A stretch of 57,615 nt of DNA from Hortaea werneckii (lineage: Eukaryota > Ascomycota > Dothideomycetes > Mycosphaerellales > Teratosphaeriaceae): contig JBAOKB010000017.1 in the NCBI GenBank assembly GCA_037044905.1, positions 1-57,615 of the forward strand, read 5' to 3'. The notes beneath the pieces were generated by a model. It was not told the DNA's origin. It did not search any database and saw only the letters and a program-made list of their open reading frames with translations. The translations under genes and the position numbers were made by a program. Shown piece after piece: positions 21,940 through 32,400 of the stretch (position 1 is the first letter of the stretch; each line of letters begins with the position of its first letter).

Positions 21940-23563
21940 GGTCAGTCAGTGAAGGGAGCGCTCGCAATGGTTAGGAGCGAGCTTGGACAGAAGCAAAGGA
22001 CATGATAAGTCCACCAAAGAACTGGAGGCCTCGGATGTGAGCGTGGTTGGTAATCGACCCTGGGTCGACACTGGTATAAGGCGGCAGTGGTCGCAGGTCT
22101 GTCACGCTTCTGCGTTGCGCTAGAGGTAAGTGACGGTGGAAGATTGGAATGGGGTTATGCCTCCGACGGACCCGCCTGCCCCTAGAAGAACGAAACAACA
22201 GGTGAGCGGTAGTGGTTGAGAAGGATAGGAAAGTCGATAGTCCACGCCTTCCAATGCCGAGGAGCTAGCACAGGCATAGTTCAAGTGGTGACAGCTCCTA
22301 TCCTGCGACACGCCGACAGTCAACAACTGAAAGGACCTACCTCCTACCGCAGGAAGATCTGGGGTTCCTGGGCTAATTGGGATCATACGCCTGAAGCGGC
22401 ATGGACCACCGGCTAGTGACGGCGCTCTTGTGTTACAGGTCTCGAGCCAGTCCACTGCACTGCAGAAGCCTTAGAGCGGACCTGCATGGCGTCCGGAAGG
22501 TTGTTCTTTTGCTTCTCTGAGTTTAATTGCTTCCGCCAACTTCTCAGCCCCGGTGCCTGTTCACCCCCAAGCTGCGACTTCACAACGGTGGCACAGCCTC
22601 TCGTGAGCATTCTCGGTATAGTCGGAGAAGAAGGAATAAGCCAAGAAAACTTTGAAGACGAGGCGGTGGTGGATGGCAAACGCCACGCTACACTGACTCT
22701 CTATCGGTGGGAATCCTGGCATGTACTATGTAACTGCCATTTTAAGGCCTTCGAATCCACGTGGCCAATGACTCGTGATGACTGGTCCCATCTGCCGAGG
22801 TAAGTCAAGGACTCTTCTGCCGGAAGTCGCCCAAAAAAGGGCGCAAATGGTCCGCTGTTGTCTCATCTTGCTACGGAGTCCAGTGGATTCAGGGACGGCG
22901 ACACGGCCGGAGCGAAGATTACTTTGTCAAGTTGTTACGCCGCTTGACAGTGAACGTCGGGAGTGCATGCTAGAGTTCTACCGGCGGTCAGGTGCTCGTT
23001 CCTCATGGGCCAAGAAGCAACTCCAGAATCTGGTTGATTCCCCCGGGTTATCACTTTGGGTCGATTGCACACGGACGTCCTGTATCCCGGTGAAAATCTA
23101 CAAGCATCCAGAGCAGCATGCGCGCCGGGAAGATCCCGGCGCCATATGCCGGGTAACGTGGCCGCCAAAGTTCACTTCTGCACCGTTCGGGTTGGTTTGC
23201 ACCGTTGCAACCGTTGTGTTTCAGCCGGAGTGGACCCGCTGGGCGGTGCCAAAGTATATGCCGGTGCCAATTAACCAGGATTCCCCGACCCGTGGCCCGG
23301 GTTGTTCGAGTATTATCACAATACATGACAGATGGGGTGGAGAGCAGAGGCTGGACGAAACAAGATCTGCGGCCGGACAAGAACTCGTTCGGTCTCAAGT
23401 ATATAGGCCATAGCCAAGTTGTGTAGCATCACGCCTACATATGTATATGCTTTGTCGTACATCATTTACTCATTGAGGAAGCCAGTATTTTACATGCAAA
23501 TTGAACCATTCCCAAGCCTTCGAGCGAGAACCGGCCGAATCCAATCTCACCGCACCGCTAAAC
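21940..23563. other. Long intergenic region with a perfect inverted repeat
   Basis: Upstream of the Pth11-like gene and downstream of the 6PGDH-like gene. Open frames exist (for example 22775-23413, plus) but lack domains. The 22900-23320 part is rich in CGG/CCG triplets and holds the inverted repeat listed separately. Confidence 0.4.
23122..23142. repeat. Perfect inverted repeat, 9-nt arms with 3-nt spacer
   Basis: GCGCCGGGA, AGA, TCCCGGCGC: the arms are exactly reverse-complementary. CGG half-sites facing each other resemble targets of dimeric Zn2Cys6 regulators, although chance in GC-rich DNA is possible. Confidence 0.6.
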
Positions 23564-25207
23564 TTACGCTGGCTTCCACTCAAAGTGGTGCTTACCAGTC
23601 TCTGGTCTGCCTTCGGGGTCATCTCCTTTCTTATCGTACATGTGGCTCCCAAAATAGTCAAGCTGGGCCTCATACATGCTGGTCGGCAGGTCCGTCGAAG
23701 TCTGGTACTTCAAATATTCCAGAGTCGCGCCCAAGGCTGGAATGACATGGTCGCCCTCTATGCTTTTAGCCACGATCTTTCTGAGACTGACGAATGATTT
23801 CTTGAGGTCTGCCGCGACAGATGACTCGTACATTGGATTAATCTCCGCCGGCTTTGTCTTCTTGGAATGGTAGATCGGCTGCAATAACGTGTTGGAAATG
23901 TAGTCGGCTTGGATGATGCAGCCCGCGCGCCAGACCTGCAAGAGCTCGGTATAGTCCACATTGAAGTGATACTCTCTATCCGCTCGATCGATGATGATCA
24001 TACCCTGCACGTACGCGCTCAGACATGCAGCATATACAGCCTTCCTAAGGTCTTCTAACACAGCAGCACGATCGGAGACGTCTTGCAGTTTCTGCGGAGG
24101 GAACAGCTGCGTGTGCGTGTCGTTCGGCGCGCCGTCGCCAATACCAAAAGCTTTCTGGATGAAGGCACGCTGGTACCGGTTTCCAGAGGCCAAGCGGAGG
24201 TAGTGAGCCGTGGTGAGAGTTGGCGCAGGAACGTGCTTGTCGACCGCTTCGATATTCGACCAGATTCCCGTTCCTTCCTCCCCGGTGAAATCCTGCACTA
24301 CCTTGTCCTCGACTTCGTCTAACACTCTTTGACCCTTCGAGTTCGTCTTTCGGCAGATGTCTCTCGAAATCCACACAAGGAAGGTACCCTTGAGCTCGCC
24401 GTCGCTATTCCACTTGTCGTAAGTGTCTGCAATCTCGTCCAAGCTCATGCCTAAGCCAATGCGCATAAAAGCGTACGCCTCCGAGATGGCGCTCATCATT
24501 CCATGCTCAATACCATTGTGGATCATCTTGCAGTAGTGGCCAGCGCCACCGGTGCCAACGCGTCCAACGCAGGCTTTGCCATCAGGGTCTTTTGCAGCGA
24601 CTTTGCGAAGGGTCGGTAGGACAAGAGAAAGGGTTTCGTCGTCGGCACCAGGACACATCGATGGACCTCGTCGTCTGTTTATCCAGTAGTGTCAGTATCT
24701 TCACAATCATCAAGCTTGGTAGCCGACTTACGCTGCCTGGTAGCCGCCCGAAACACCGCATCCAACGTATCGAATGCCCTTGGTGACACACTTCCCTTGT
24801 CTCCTCTCCGTGTTCTCCCAGTGTTCATTGCCACAGTCAATGATAATGTCGCCCTTCTCCAAGAACGGCATCAACCCGTCCAACACCTTGTCGCCAACAC
24901 CTCCATGAGGCAGACTCCACACAAACACCTTGGGGCTTCCTAGATCTTTGCACAAGCTTTCGTAGTCATTGTACTTCTTGATACGGTCCTTGGGAATACC
25001 AGACTTCGCAGCAGAATCCAGCACGCGGTCCATGATGCTCTCGTTTGGGTCTTGCAGTCCAACAAAGATGCCCTTCTCAGCGAAGAGCTGTGCCATACCA
25101 CCGCCCATCGAGCCGCATCCGATCATGGCTATGCGCTGGATGTCAAGGCCCTTCGCCATATCGACGGCCGTTTTGGCCTTGTCGCCGAGATCTGCAATCT
25201 TGTCCAT
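23564..25207 (-). CDS. 6-phosphogluconate dehydrogenase-like oxidoreductase
   Basis: Two exons on the minus strand (25207-24732, 24674-23564), with a 57-nt intron, give 528 residues. The first ATG in frame is at 25207. The N-terminal Rossmann fold has GCGSMG (30-35). CGVSGG and RRGPSMCPG match the SGG and GPS..PGG substrate loop of 6PGDH. The catalytic block GHYCKMIHNGIEHG keeps Lys208 and Glu215 at the family spacing of seven. A large all-alpha C-terminal domain follows. 6PGDH decarboxylates 6-phosphogluconate to ribulose 5-phosphate with NADP in the pentose phosphate pathway. This copy is clearly divergent (for example GCGSMGGG replaces the usual GLAVMGxN, and HWENTERR replaces the common SEYxDT block), so it is probably a second, non-housekeeping paralogue. 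Confidence 0.85.
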
Positions 25208-25650
25208 GGTTGCTTGCCCAACGCTACCGTTCTGTGCTGCGTGGTCAATAGATCCCAAATGACGAGGACTGCGAAAGCGAGGATATATGTGATGAAGAGT
25301 TATGATCCAATACCTACGCACACCGCAACTTAGTAAGTGTTTCAATCAGACACAGCGACATCATCGGGACGTCGAAATGATGTTTGCTTTCGTTTCCTGA
25401 CAGGACGTGGGGCATCTTCGCTTCTGACGTCGGTCATCGAGAGCTCTCGAAAGCTTCGCCGAAGCTTCCGCGGACGCGCCAGCTTTTAATCACTGTCACA
25501 GGTCGCGCTTTGGTTGTGTGCTTTTATGTGCCATTTGCGTTTTGATGTGGTCTTCGTAGCTACTTAGATATTACATACCTTCGATGTTGGTATCTTTGTG
25601 ATGCTGATGGTAACGCAGTTGTCGCTTGCTCCCCAAGCCTCTGCCATTGC
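25208..25650. other. Spacer between 6PGDH-like gene and PEX2
   Basis: Contains the promoter of the 6PGDH-like gene. A short inverted motif (AAGCTTCGCCGAAGCTT, near 25451-25467) is visible. No gene is seen. Confidence 0.4.
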
Positions 25651-27078
25651 CTAATCCTCTGCAAATCCTTCGTCTTCATCGTCTGGGATGGGCATGGGAT
25701 CGACATGGCTCATTGTTCGTTGCATCTCCTTCTCTTCTTCAATTAGTTCGTCCGCCCACGCGACGCTTCTGCGACTGTTTGGCCTTCCATAGCCTTCTTC
25801 AGATGCCATCGTCACTGCGTCTTCACTTCCCGCTCTCTCCGAGTTCCTTTCGGTCACTGGCTCGAGCACATCGCCATCCCAAGGCTTGCATTCCTGGACG
25901 ACCTCGCCGCATCGTAAACACGTCCATCCTTCTCCTTCTTCGGCTTCAATGCGCTGTGCGAGACAGACGAAGCAGTAGATGCATCCGCATGGCATAGCTG
26001 CATATGGATTCGTGATGTCGGTTGCAGCGCTACCCACAATGCCGGCATTGCTACCGGACAGAACATCCTGCTCACTTCTGCCACGGGCCGGGTTCTGGTC
26101 TTGATAGCATATCGCGCATGTCCTCTCGGGCAAAAATGCCAGTTCGCCCTTTCCAATATCTTCGTCTTCGTCTGTCGCGCCCTGATCGCCTGCGCGCATA
26201 CCTCTGAAGCTATTCTTCGCGCGCTTCCAGGCTCTTGCTATCCATCGTCGCCATCTACTGATGCCCACAAGCGGCAGCAGAAATAAGAGGAATTCGGTAA
26301 AGGCATGCCACACCAGTTGTCGGTTCAGGTATTCAAATGATACCTCTCTGTTCGTTTGATTCGAGCTCGGTACGAGTCGCAGTCGCAGTATGCGGTCTGT
26401 AATTGTTCGATATTTGCCATTGTAGAGGAAGATGAGGAAGGAGGCAAATGCGGCGATCTCGTGTGTGGTGCCAGCCAATGTCGTAAATCGTGAGAGTTTT
26501 TGAACCAAGGTCGAAGGCGCGTCGTAGCTGTTCTCGGTGCTGCTGAGGTAGTCCTCCCATCTGCTCCAACCATACCGCCCACCAACTGTAAGTAGCCCAT
26601 AGGCGATTTTCTGCCATGCTTTTGGTGCCGTTCGTGCCGCTGCATTGCTTTCTCGCGCGTCAACGTACTGCAACCCTTGCAGAGAGGCACCGTAGCTTGC
26701 TCCGTGGTCCCAAATGGACAATTTCCATACTATGGCTCTTAAAGCCAGTCCAATCTCTGCGCTCCAGTCGTCCTTGAGATGTGCGCCAAAGAGCTTCAGT
26801 CCTTCCCCAGCCTGGTTCTTCAGCAGCTCCAGCAGTTCCTCGTCTAGGAGCTCGGCGTCAACTTGGCCGACTCGGAATGCTGGGCGCGTGCCGTACGGGT
26901 TGCTGATGTCGTCCCACAGGTTCCAGGTCTGGTGGGCGAGGACTCGGAGAGCGGGGGGGAGGCCTAGCAGGCGATTAGTACGCTCTTGATCACGGAGAGA
27001 CTGGGAGGCAGAGGCTTGCGCGTCTCGAGCGGCTCGACGGGCGAGAATCCGCTGTTGAGCTGCCGCAAAGTCCGCCAT
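25651..27078 (-). CDS. PEX2: Peroxin PEX2, RING E3 of the peroxisomal import machinery
   Basis: A single exon of 475 residues. I start at the ATG at 27078 (MADFAAAQQR) because the codon at 27093 is TTG. The N-terminal Pex2/Pex12 domain includes VGQVDAELLDEELLELLKNQ, hydrophobic helices near 205-220 and 255-275, and LYNGKYRTITDRILRLRLV, a conserved family block. The C-terminal RING has C321, C324, PCGCIYCFVC and C387-x2-C390. PEX2 forms a membrane ubiquitin-ligase channel with PEX10 and PEX12 that monoubiquitinates and recycles the import receptor PEX5. In the RING, the usual Cys-x-His site reads Cys-Gly-Cys. A long acidic tail follows. Loss would block peroxisomal matrix import. Confidence 0.92.
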   Translation of the reverse strand: MADFAAAQQRILARRAARDAQASASQSLRDQERTNRLLGLPPALRVLAHQTWNLWDDISNPYGTRPAFRVGQVDAELLDEELLELLKNQAGEGLKLFGAHLKDDWSAEIGLALRAIVWKLSIWDHGASYGASLQGLQYVDARESNAAARTAPKAWQKIAYGLLTVGGRYGWSRWEDYLSSTENSYDAPSTLVQKLSRFTTLAGTTHEIAAFASFLIFLYNGKYRTITDRILRLRLVPSSNQTNREVSFEYLNRQLVWHAFTEFLLFLLPLVGISRWRRWIARAWKRAKNSFRGMRAGDQGATDEDEDIGKGELAFLPERTCAICYQDQNPARGRSEQDVLSGSNAGIVGSAATDITNPYAAMPCGCIYCFVCLAQRIEAEEGEGWTCLRCGEVVQECKPWDGDVLEPVTERNSERAGSEDAVTMASEEGYGRPNSRRSVAWADELIEEEKEMQRTMSHVDPMPIPDDEDEGFAED

Positions 27079-29407
27079 CGCCAGATTGCTCAATGTATGA
27101 AGAAGGCGGCGTAAGGGAAGGAAAGAGAGAACATCCAGGTGTCAGGGCAATCTTCAGTAGCCGACGCGAGACCTCGGCTTGTGAAAGCGCACGGCCCTGT
27201 CAGCGCGAAATGGGCATCGGTGAACTTCAAGTCTGAACTTGAACTTCCACAATCCAAGCTCGTTCTGATATGATCTTGGCTGGGGAAAGCGACGGACGTA
27301 TTGAGCTGTTTCCGCTCTAATTTTGCATGCAGGATGGAAAAGAGGTGCAGATGCTTACCTTCATTGCCGGGCAGCTGCCGGCGACGACGGCGCACCCACG
27401 TTGGCTTCGTCCCTATAGAGAAGGCATTAGCAAAGTTGTGGAGAGCTTTTGGTAGCATATAAGGGCTATGTCTTCCTGCAGAGGGGCCACCGGAATGCAC
27501 AGATCAATAAGCGGCGGCTCTGGGCTGGATAGGAGGAATATTAGCAACTGACTCTAGCCATCGGAAAAAAGTAGGAAAAGAAAAAGGGAAAAGGCCACAA
27601 CGCCAGGTCTCTGTTCGCCCGAACGACGCGCTGGCTGTCGCGCCAACGGGCTGGTTGATTTCAAGGTCAAGACTGGTCAATTGTAGGTCGAAGTGCTGGA
27701 CGAGCTGCACAGACGGGCTCCACAGTCCTTGTCGTCGCTGGCTTTCAGGTGAAGTCATTGAGATGTGATAATTCCAAATCCCCTCCTCTTTCTGAGACCT
27801 GGCGGTTGCATCGGCCTGCATGATAGTATGAGCTGCCACTCACCTCGGCGGCGGCGAAGTGGGCAAGCCCTCGTGAGCCCGCTCGGGGCCCCAGCCGCGC
27901 GGTGGCTGCCACGGTGGCAGCGGTTGTGGCACCAAAGGCGCCGGTGCTGGACTACAGGACAGTATCAGTGGATTGCTCGTTTCGGAGACTGGACCTCTTA
28001 CGGCAGGAGGAATACACGTACGGGTACTGGATGGCGAGATAAACTCGCCCGAAGAGCGCGACGACGACGGCAAAAGGCATGTTGGCATGTCGTTGTCGCT
28101 GCCGAAAAGAGTGTTGAAGCGAACACCTCATGGCTACTTAAGGCGGCGGCAGCGGCAATTACCACTATTGATGGAGACATAAGTGCTGGAGACTTCACTT
28201 CGTGGCACCTGCTCATTTTCTTGCTGGGGATGCTCTTGTCCTCGAGATCACAAGATGGCTCAATCTCACCTCTGCATACACAAGCATAAACAACATTGTT
28301 GTCCAAGTGTAAGAGTTAACATGTTAGAGTAGATCTTCGTAATGAACGCACGCTACCTTTGAAAGCGGAAAACCAGACTGCAATAGGCGTCCATCCGATT
28401 TTGCGAACATCGCTCTTTTCTATACACGATCCGAGAAGACAGTTAGTGTCCGCACCAAGTGGAACGCTTCACAGCATTCCACCATCAAAGTCGATGCATT
28501 TCTTATCGTGAGCGCTACTGTTTGCAAGACCGGTCAACAAGAGACAGCATGGCTGTCGACGAAAGCAACCGCAACGACGAGTCAATTCTTTTGACCAAAA
28601 CCCCACGGCTTTTCGTCTCAATACCGTCTGTTTGGAGAGAGCACTGCCTGACATGATCAATAACAGGGTCCCGTTTACAAAGGCCTCACCAGTCACACAC
28701 TTACCACTCCCGAACACTCGAAGCGCATATTATCGAGGTTGGGTTGTATTATCCACACGACCCAGAAGGAAGAGCACGACATACTCATACGACATCGAGC
28801 CCCTGCATCAATCTTCACTTCGAGGCAGTCGATGGTACAGCGAAGGGTCAATGCTAATAGAAGTGTCGGATGAAGAGCGGCCAGGCCTTCTTTCTGTCGT
28901 ACAGAAATTGCCGAGCGAATCTTCTTGAAGGTCGGAACAGTACTATGTACATAGATCTTTCCCGAGCATAGCGGAATTGATTATAAACGGACGTTACATT
29001 GTCCAGAGGAAGCATGAGTTTTACTTGTGAATTATTCGTAGAAGCACAATTGTAACATGATGTGAACATATCCGAGTAAACTTCCTGTTTCTCGCGCGGT
29101 CGTTCTGTGCAGATAGACATAGTCACTTTATTTCCCTGTGTACCTGTAATAATCCGCGATTCCGTTATCCCAGGTCCCGAGGTCGTTTGCATTATGGGAT
29201 GCCTAAGGCAATTCAATGTCCGCTCTCCCCGGTTTTCCGATCACTTCCAGCCTTGGCATACCATAGGTTCGGCCAGAACACATCCTTGTTCATCTCACTT
29301 TCAGGCAGCCATCGAAACTCTTCCGTTTTTTTCAAGCATTGTCGACATGGGTTGGGCTCTTCAATTTCATGTGAATTAATCGAAGACTAGTTGGACTACC
29401 CACTAGG
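27079..29407. other. Upstream of PEX2 and of the ABC transporter
   Basis: The left half (27100-28080) carries several strong minus-strand splice signals, listed as a separate candidate locus. The right half (28100-29400) shows no recognisable gene and should contain the ABC transporter promoter. Confidence 0.4.
27504..28080 (-). CDS. Candidate small spliced gene, unresolved model
   Basis: Minus strand. An ATG at 28080 opens MPFAVVVALFGRVYLAIQYP, hydrophobic and helix-like. A GTACGT donor at 28021 and an acceptor at 27947 (75-nt intron) join it to an exon, 27946-27844, that reads TGAFGATTAATVAATARLG and ends at GTGAGT. The next exon is uncertain: a 52-nt intron reaches a frame containing IWNYHISMTSPESQRRQGLW that is open to 27504, while reading through gives an early stop. 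Further strong acceptors with TGCTAAT or GCTAATG branches lie near 27527 and 27415. No family is recognised. A small membrane or mitochondrial protein is possible, as is a spliced non-coding transcript or an upstream leader of PEX2. Confidence 0.3.
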
Positions 29408-32400
29408 ATGGCGCAAGTGATACTGGACGGGACGGCTTCAACCAGCTTTCACAATGGCTCAACTATCATTTCAGACCCGCCACGGTACTGTTGGAATAAT
29501 GGATGGGATTCAAGGGAAGCCAAATTTCGCCTCTGTTTCCTCCCAGTTGTCGCTGGCATACCAGCTGCCCTCGCATTGGTCATTGCCGCCATGATAACAG
29601 TTGGCGTCCTGGTCAAATGGCGACCTGCCTGGACCCGGCCTTTTGTAGAGGAACACGTAGGACCGATACCAGACTTCAATCTTGACCAGAAGCGAAGAAT
29701 GAACCGCGCAACCGTTCTTCTTGCGACTGTCTCCATGGCAGGATTCTTCCTCCACCTTGCCACCGCCATACATTCGGCTATTTCCGGACAGGCCTTGCAG
29801 CGGTTGACTAGCGATCGCGCGAATGTCGCCCTAGCCAGTTTACTGCCGGCTGTGACTTGGGTGGTTATCTCAGGGCTCTTGGTGGCATATCGGCCTAAAA
29901 CGGCGCCTTTTTCGGTGCTATTGCTGCTCATTGTTCAGACTGCGACGTATGCCATCGTTGTTGCAGACCACTTCAAGTCATTTGGGAGCCTCGGAGTTGG
30001 AGTCGAGACAACCATGTTGGTTTTGACGATAGCTGGTATTGGAGTCGTTCTCACCATGCCCCTCCGTGATCCAGATATGCCATCCAAGGATATCAGCCAA
30101 CCACACACGGAATCGACTTCATCTCTTCGCAGTCCTGAAGATGATTTGAGTCTATGGCAGTTCATGACAGTATCGTGGATGACGCCGCTCATCCGAGTTG
30201 GAAACAAACGTCAGCTGCAAGATGAGGACGTGTGGCAGCTGGGGTATGAGTTTCAGCACCGAAGGCTGCATGAGAACTTCCGCCAGCTCAAAGGAACTGT
30301 TGTGCAACGATTGGTCCAAGCCAATGGCATTGACCTGTTTATACTCACAGTACTCGGTATACTGGAACTTGTTGCAAACTTCGCTGTGCCTGTGTTGCTG
30401 CAGCAAATCCTGGCAGCGATGGAGGATCCTTCTGCACCGAAGACTGCTGCCATCAGATACGCCGCACTTTCACTGGCAATCCGACTGGCTGCAACCCAAT
30501 CTGGGGTTTTCAGCTTGTGGTTTGGTCGCAGATGCTATGAACGCTCAAGAGGTGAAATGATCACCATGCTGTACGAGAAAACCCTAGGTCGTAAGATTTC
30601 ATTCCAGTCCCAAGAGAAGGAGAACGACAATGATCAAGTTGACGGGACCACCAACGCCGATGCACCAGAACCAGAAGTCACAACTAAGCGTGCGCCCGCC
30701 TGGTGGACCAGGACAAAGCAGAGGCTCGGATCCCTTTTCAGCAAAACCAAAGCTGTTCCCACAGCGAAGGAGCCCGCATCTATGGGCAAGATCCTCAATC
30801 TCATGCGAAACGATGTGTACGAAGTTGCACAGCGCTTTTGGGAGTTTCAAAGCTTGATAACCAAGCCATTGAGCTGTGTCTTTTCGATAGTTCTCGTAGT
30901 CCGTTTCTTGGGCTGGCCGTCACTGATTGCAGTGCTTGCACTGATCATGGCACAGCTCCTCAACGCAGGGCTCGCACGAATCATGATACACTTTGAGAAG
31001 AAGCGCAGAGCTGCTACCGATAGCAAGCTGCAGGTCATTTCCCAGTTTGTTGAAGCTATCCGCCACCTTCGCTGGTATGGATGGCAGGGTGCTTGGCTCA
31101 AACAGATCCTGGAAGCACGACAGCAGGAGCTGAATCTGAAAGTCGTTACTAACATCTGGAATGTCACCATCGGCGCCGTGAATTCCCTGGCCCTTGACCT
31201 TACGCCAGTGGTGGCATTTTTTGCTTATACAGTCATTGCCGGGAAAGAGTTGAGAGTTGACATTGCTTTCCCTGCAATCCAGCTTTTCGGCATGATGACT
31301 CAATCGTTGAGGGATCTGCCGAATCTGATTATTGTGCTGATCAATGCCTGGGTCGCTGTCGCCCGTATTGAAGATTTCATGGCGGAGCCCGACAGAGAGA
31401 TGATGAACACAGAAGCACTGGTTGGAGACAGCCTCGCCTTGCAAAATGCTTCCTTCAGTTGGCCAGGCGTGGCGAAGCTGGTGCTCAAGGATGTCGACGT
31501 ATCTTTCCCACAAGGCCTGACGGTGGTATGCGGAGAGGTTGGATCAGGCAAAACAGCGTTGCTTCAAGCGCTCTTAGGAGAGCTGGACATGCACAAAGGC
31601 CAGTTGATTCGACCGCCAGAGCCGGTTGGCTACTGCGCCCAAGCACCCTGGCTGCAAAGCATGAGTGTGCGGGAGAACATCCTCTTCTCCGAACCATATG
31701 AAGACAAACGATACAAGGATGTTCTTGACGCTTGTGCTCTCACCCCGGACCTGGCGGAGTTCAAGGCGGGAGACTTGTCCCTAATTGGCGAGAACGGCAT
31801 TGGTCTATCAGGAGGCCAAAAAGCCCGTATCGCACTTGCCCGGGCCGTCTACAGCAGGACGAAGATACTGCTTTTGGATGATCCCATCTCCGCCTTAGAT
31901 CAGCAGACTGCGGAGAGTATCGTGCAAAAGCTTTTCTCTGGAACGCTTGTGCAAGGCCGCACCATCGTTATGGTCACCCACCGGACCGATCTCGTATTGG
32001 CAGAAGCGGGTCAAATCATTCGCATGGTAGATGGCGAGGCACGAGTCTTGGATCATAATGCTGCAGCCTATGAAAGCTTGCAGCGCACGGTCTCAACACA
32101 GTCTGGTGAGGGCGACCAACAAGTCATCGAAGAGCGTGCGACTGCTGCTGTACCGGACAAATTCATCGAAGAAGAGCACCGTGCGGAAGGTGGTGTACAG
32201 CTTAGAGTCTACTGGGAGTATATTAAAGCCGGTAGACTGCGTTGGTGGGCGTTGCTCGTCCTGGTGCTGTCCATGTATCGCTTAATGGCTGTTGGTGAGA
32301 CTTGGTTCTTGAAAGCTTGGGGCGAAGCATACAGTGAGCGGTCCAGCGTACGCTTTCTCGTCCACCAAGAGACCGTCACCTCCACACTATCGGGAATCTT

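Noticed and set aside
22775..23413. 212-codon plus-strand open frame
   Set aside because: Composition is irregular and no domain is visible; the GC-rich CGG/CCG block alone explains the lack of stops.
27765..28289. 174-codon plus-strand frame opposite the candidate spliced locus
   Set aside because: Arg/Trp-rich composition typical of an antisense shadow; minus-strand splice signals are better.
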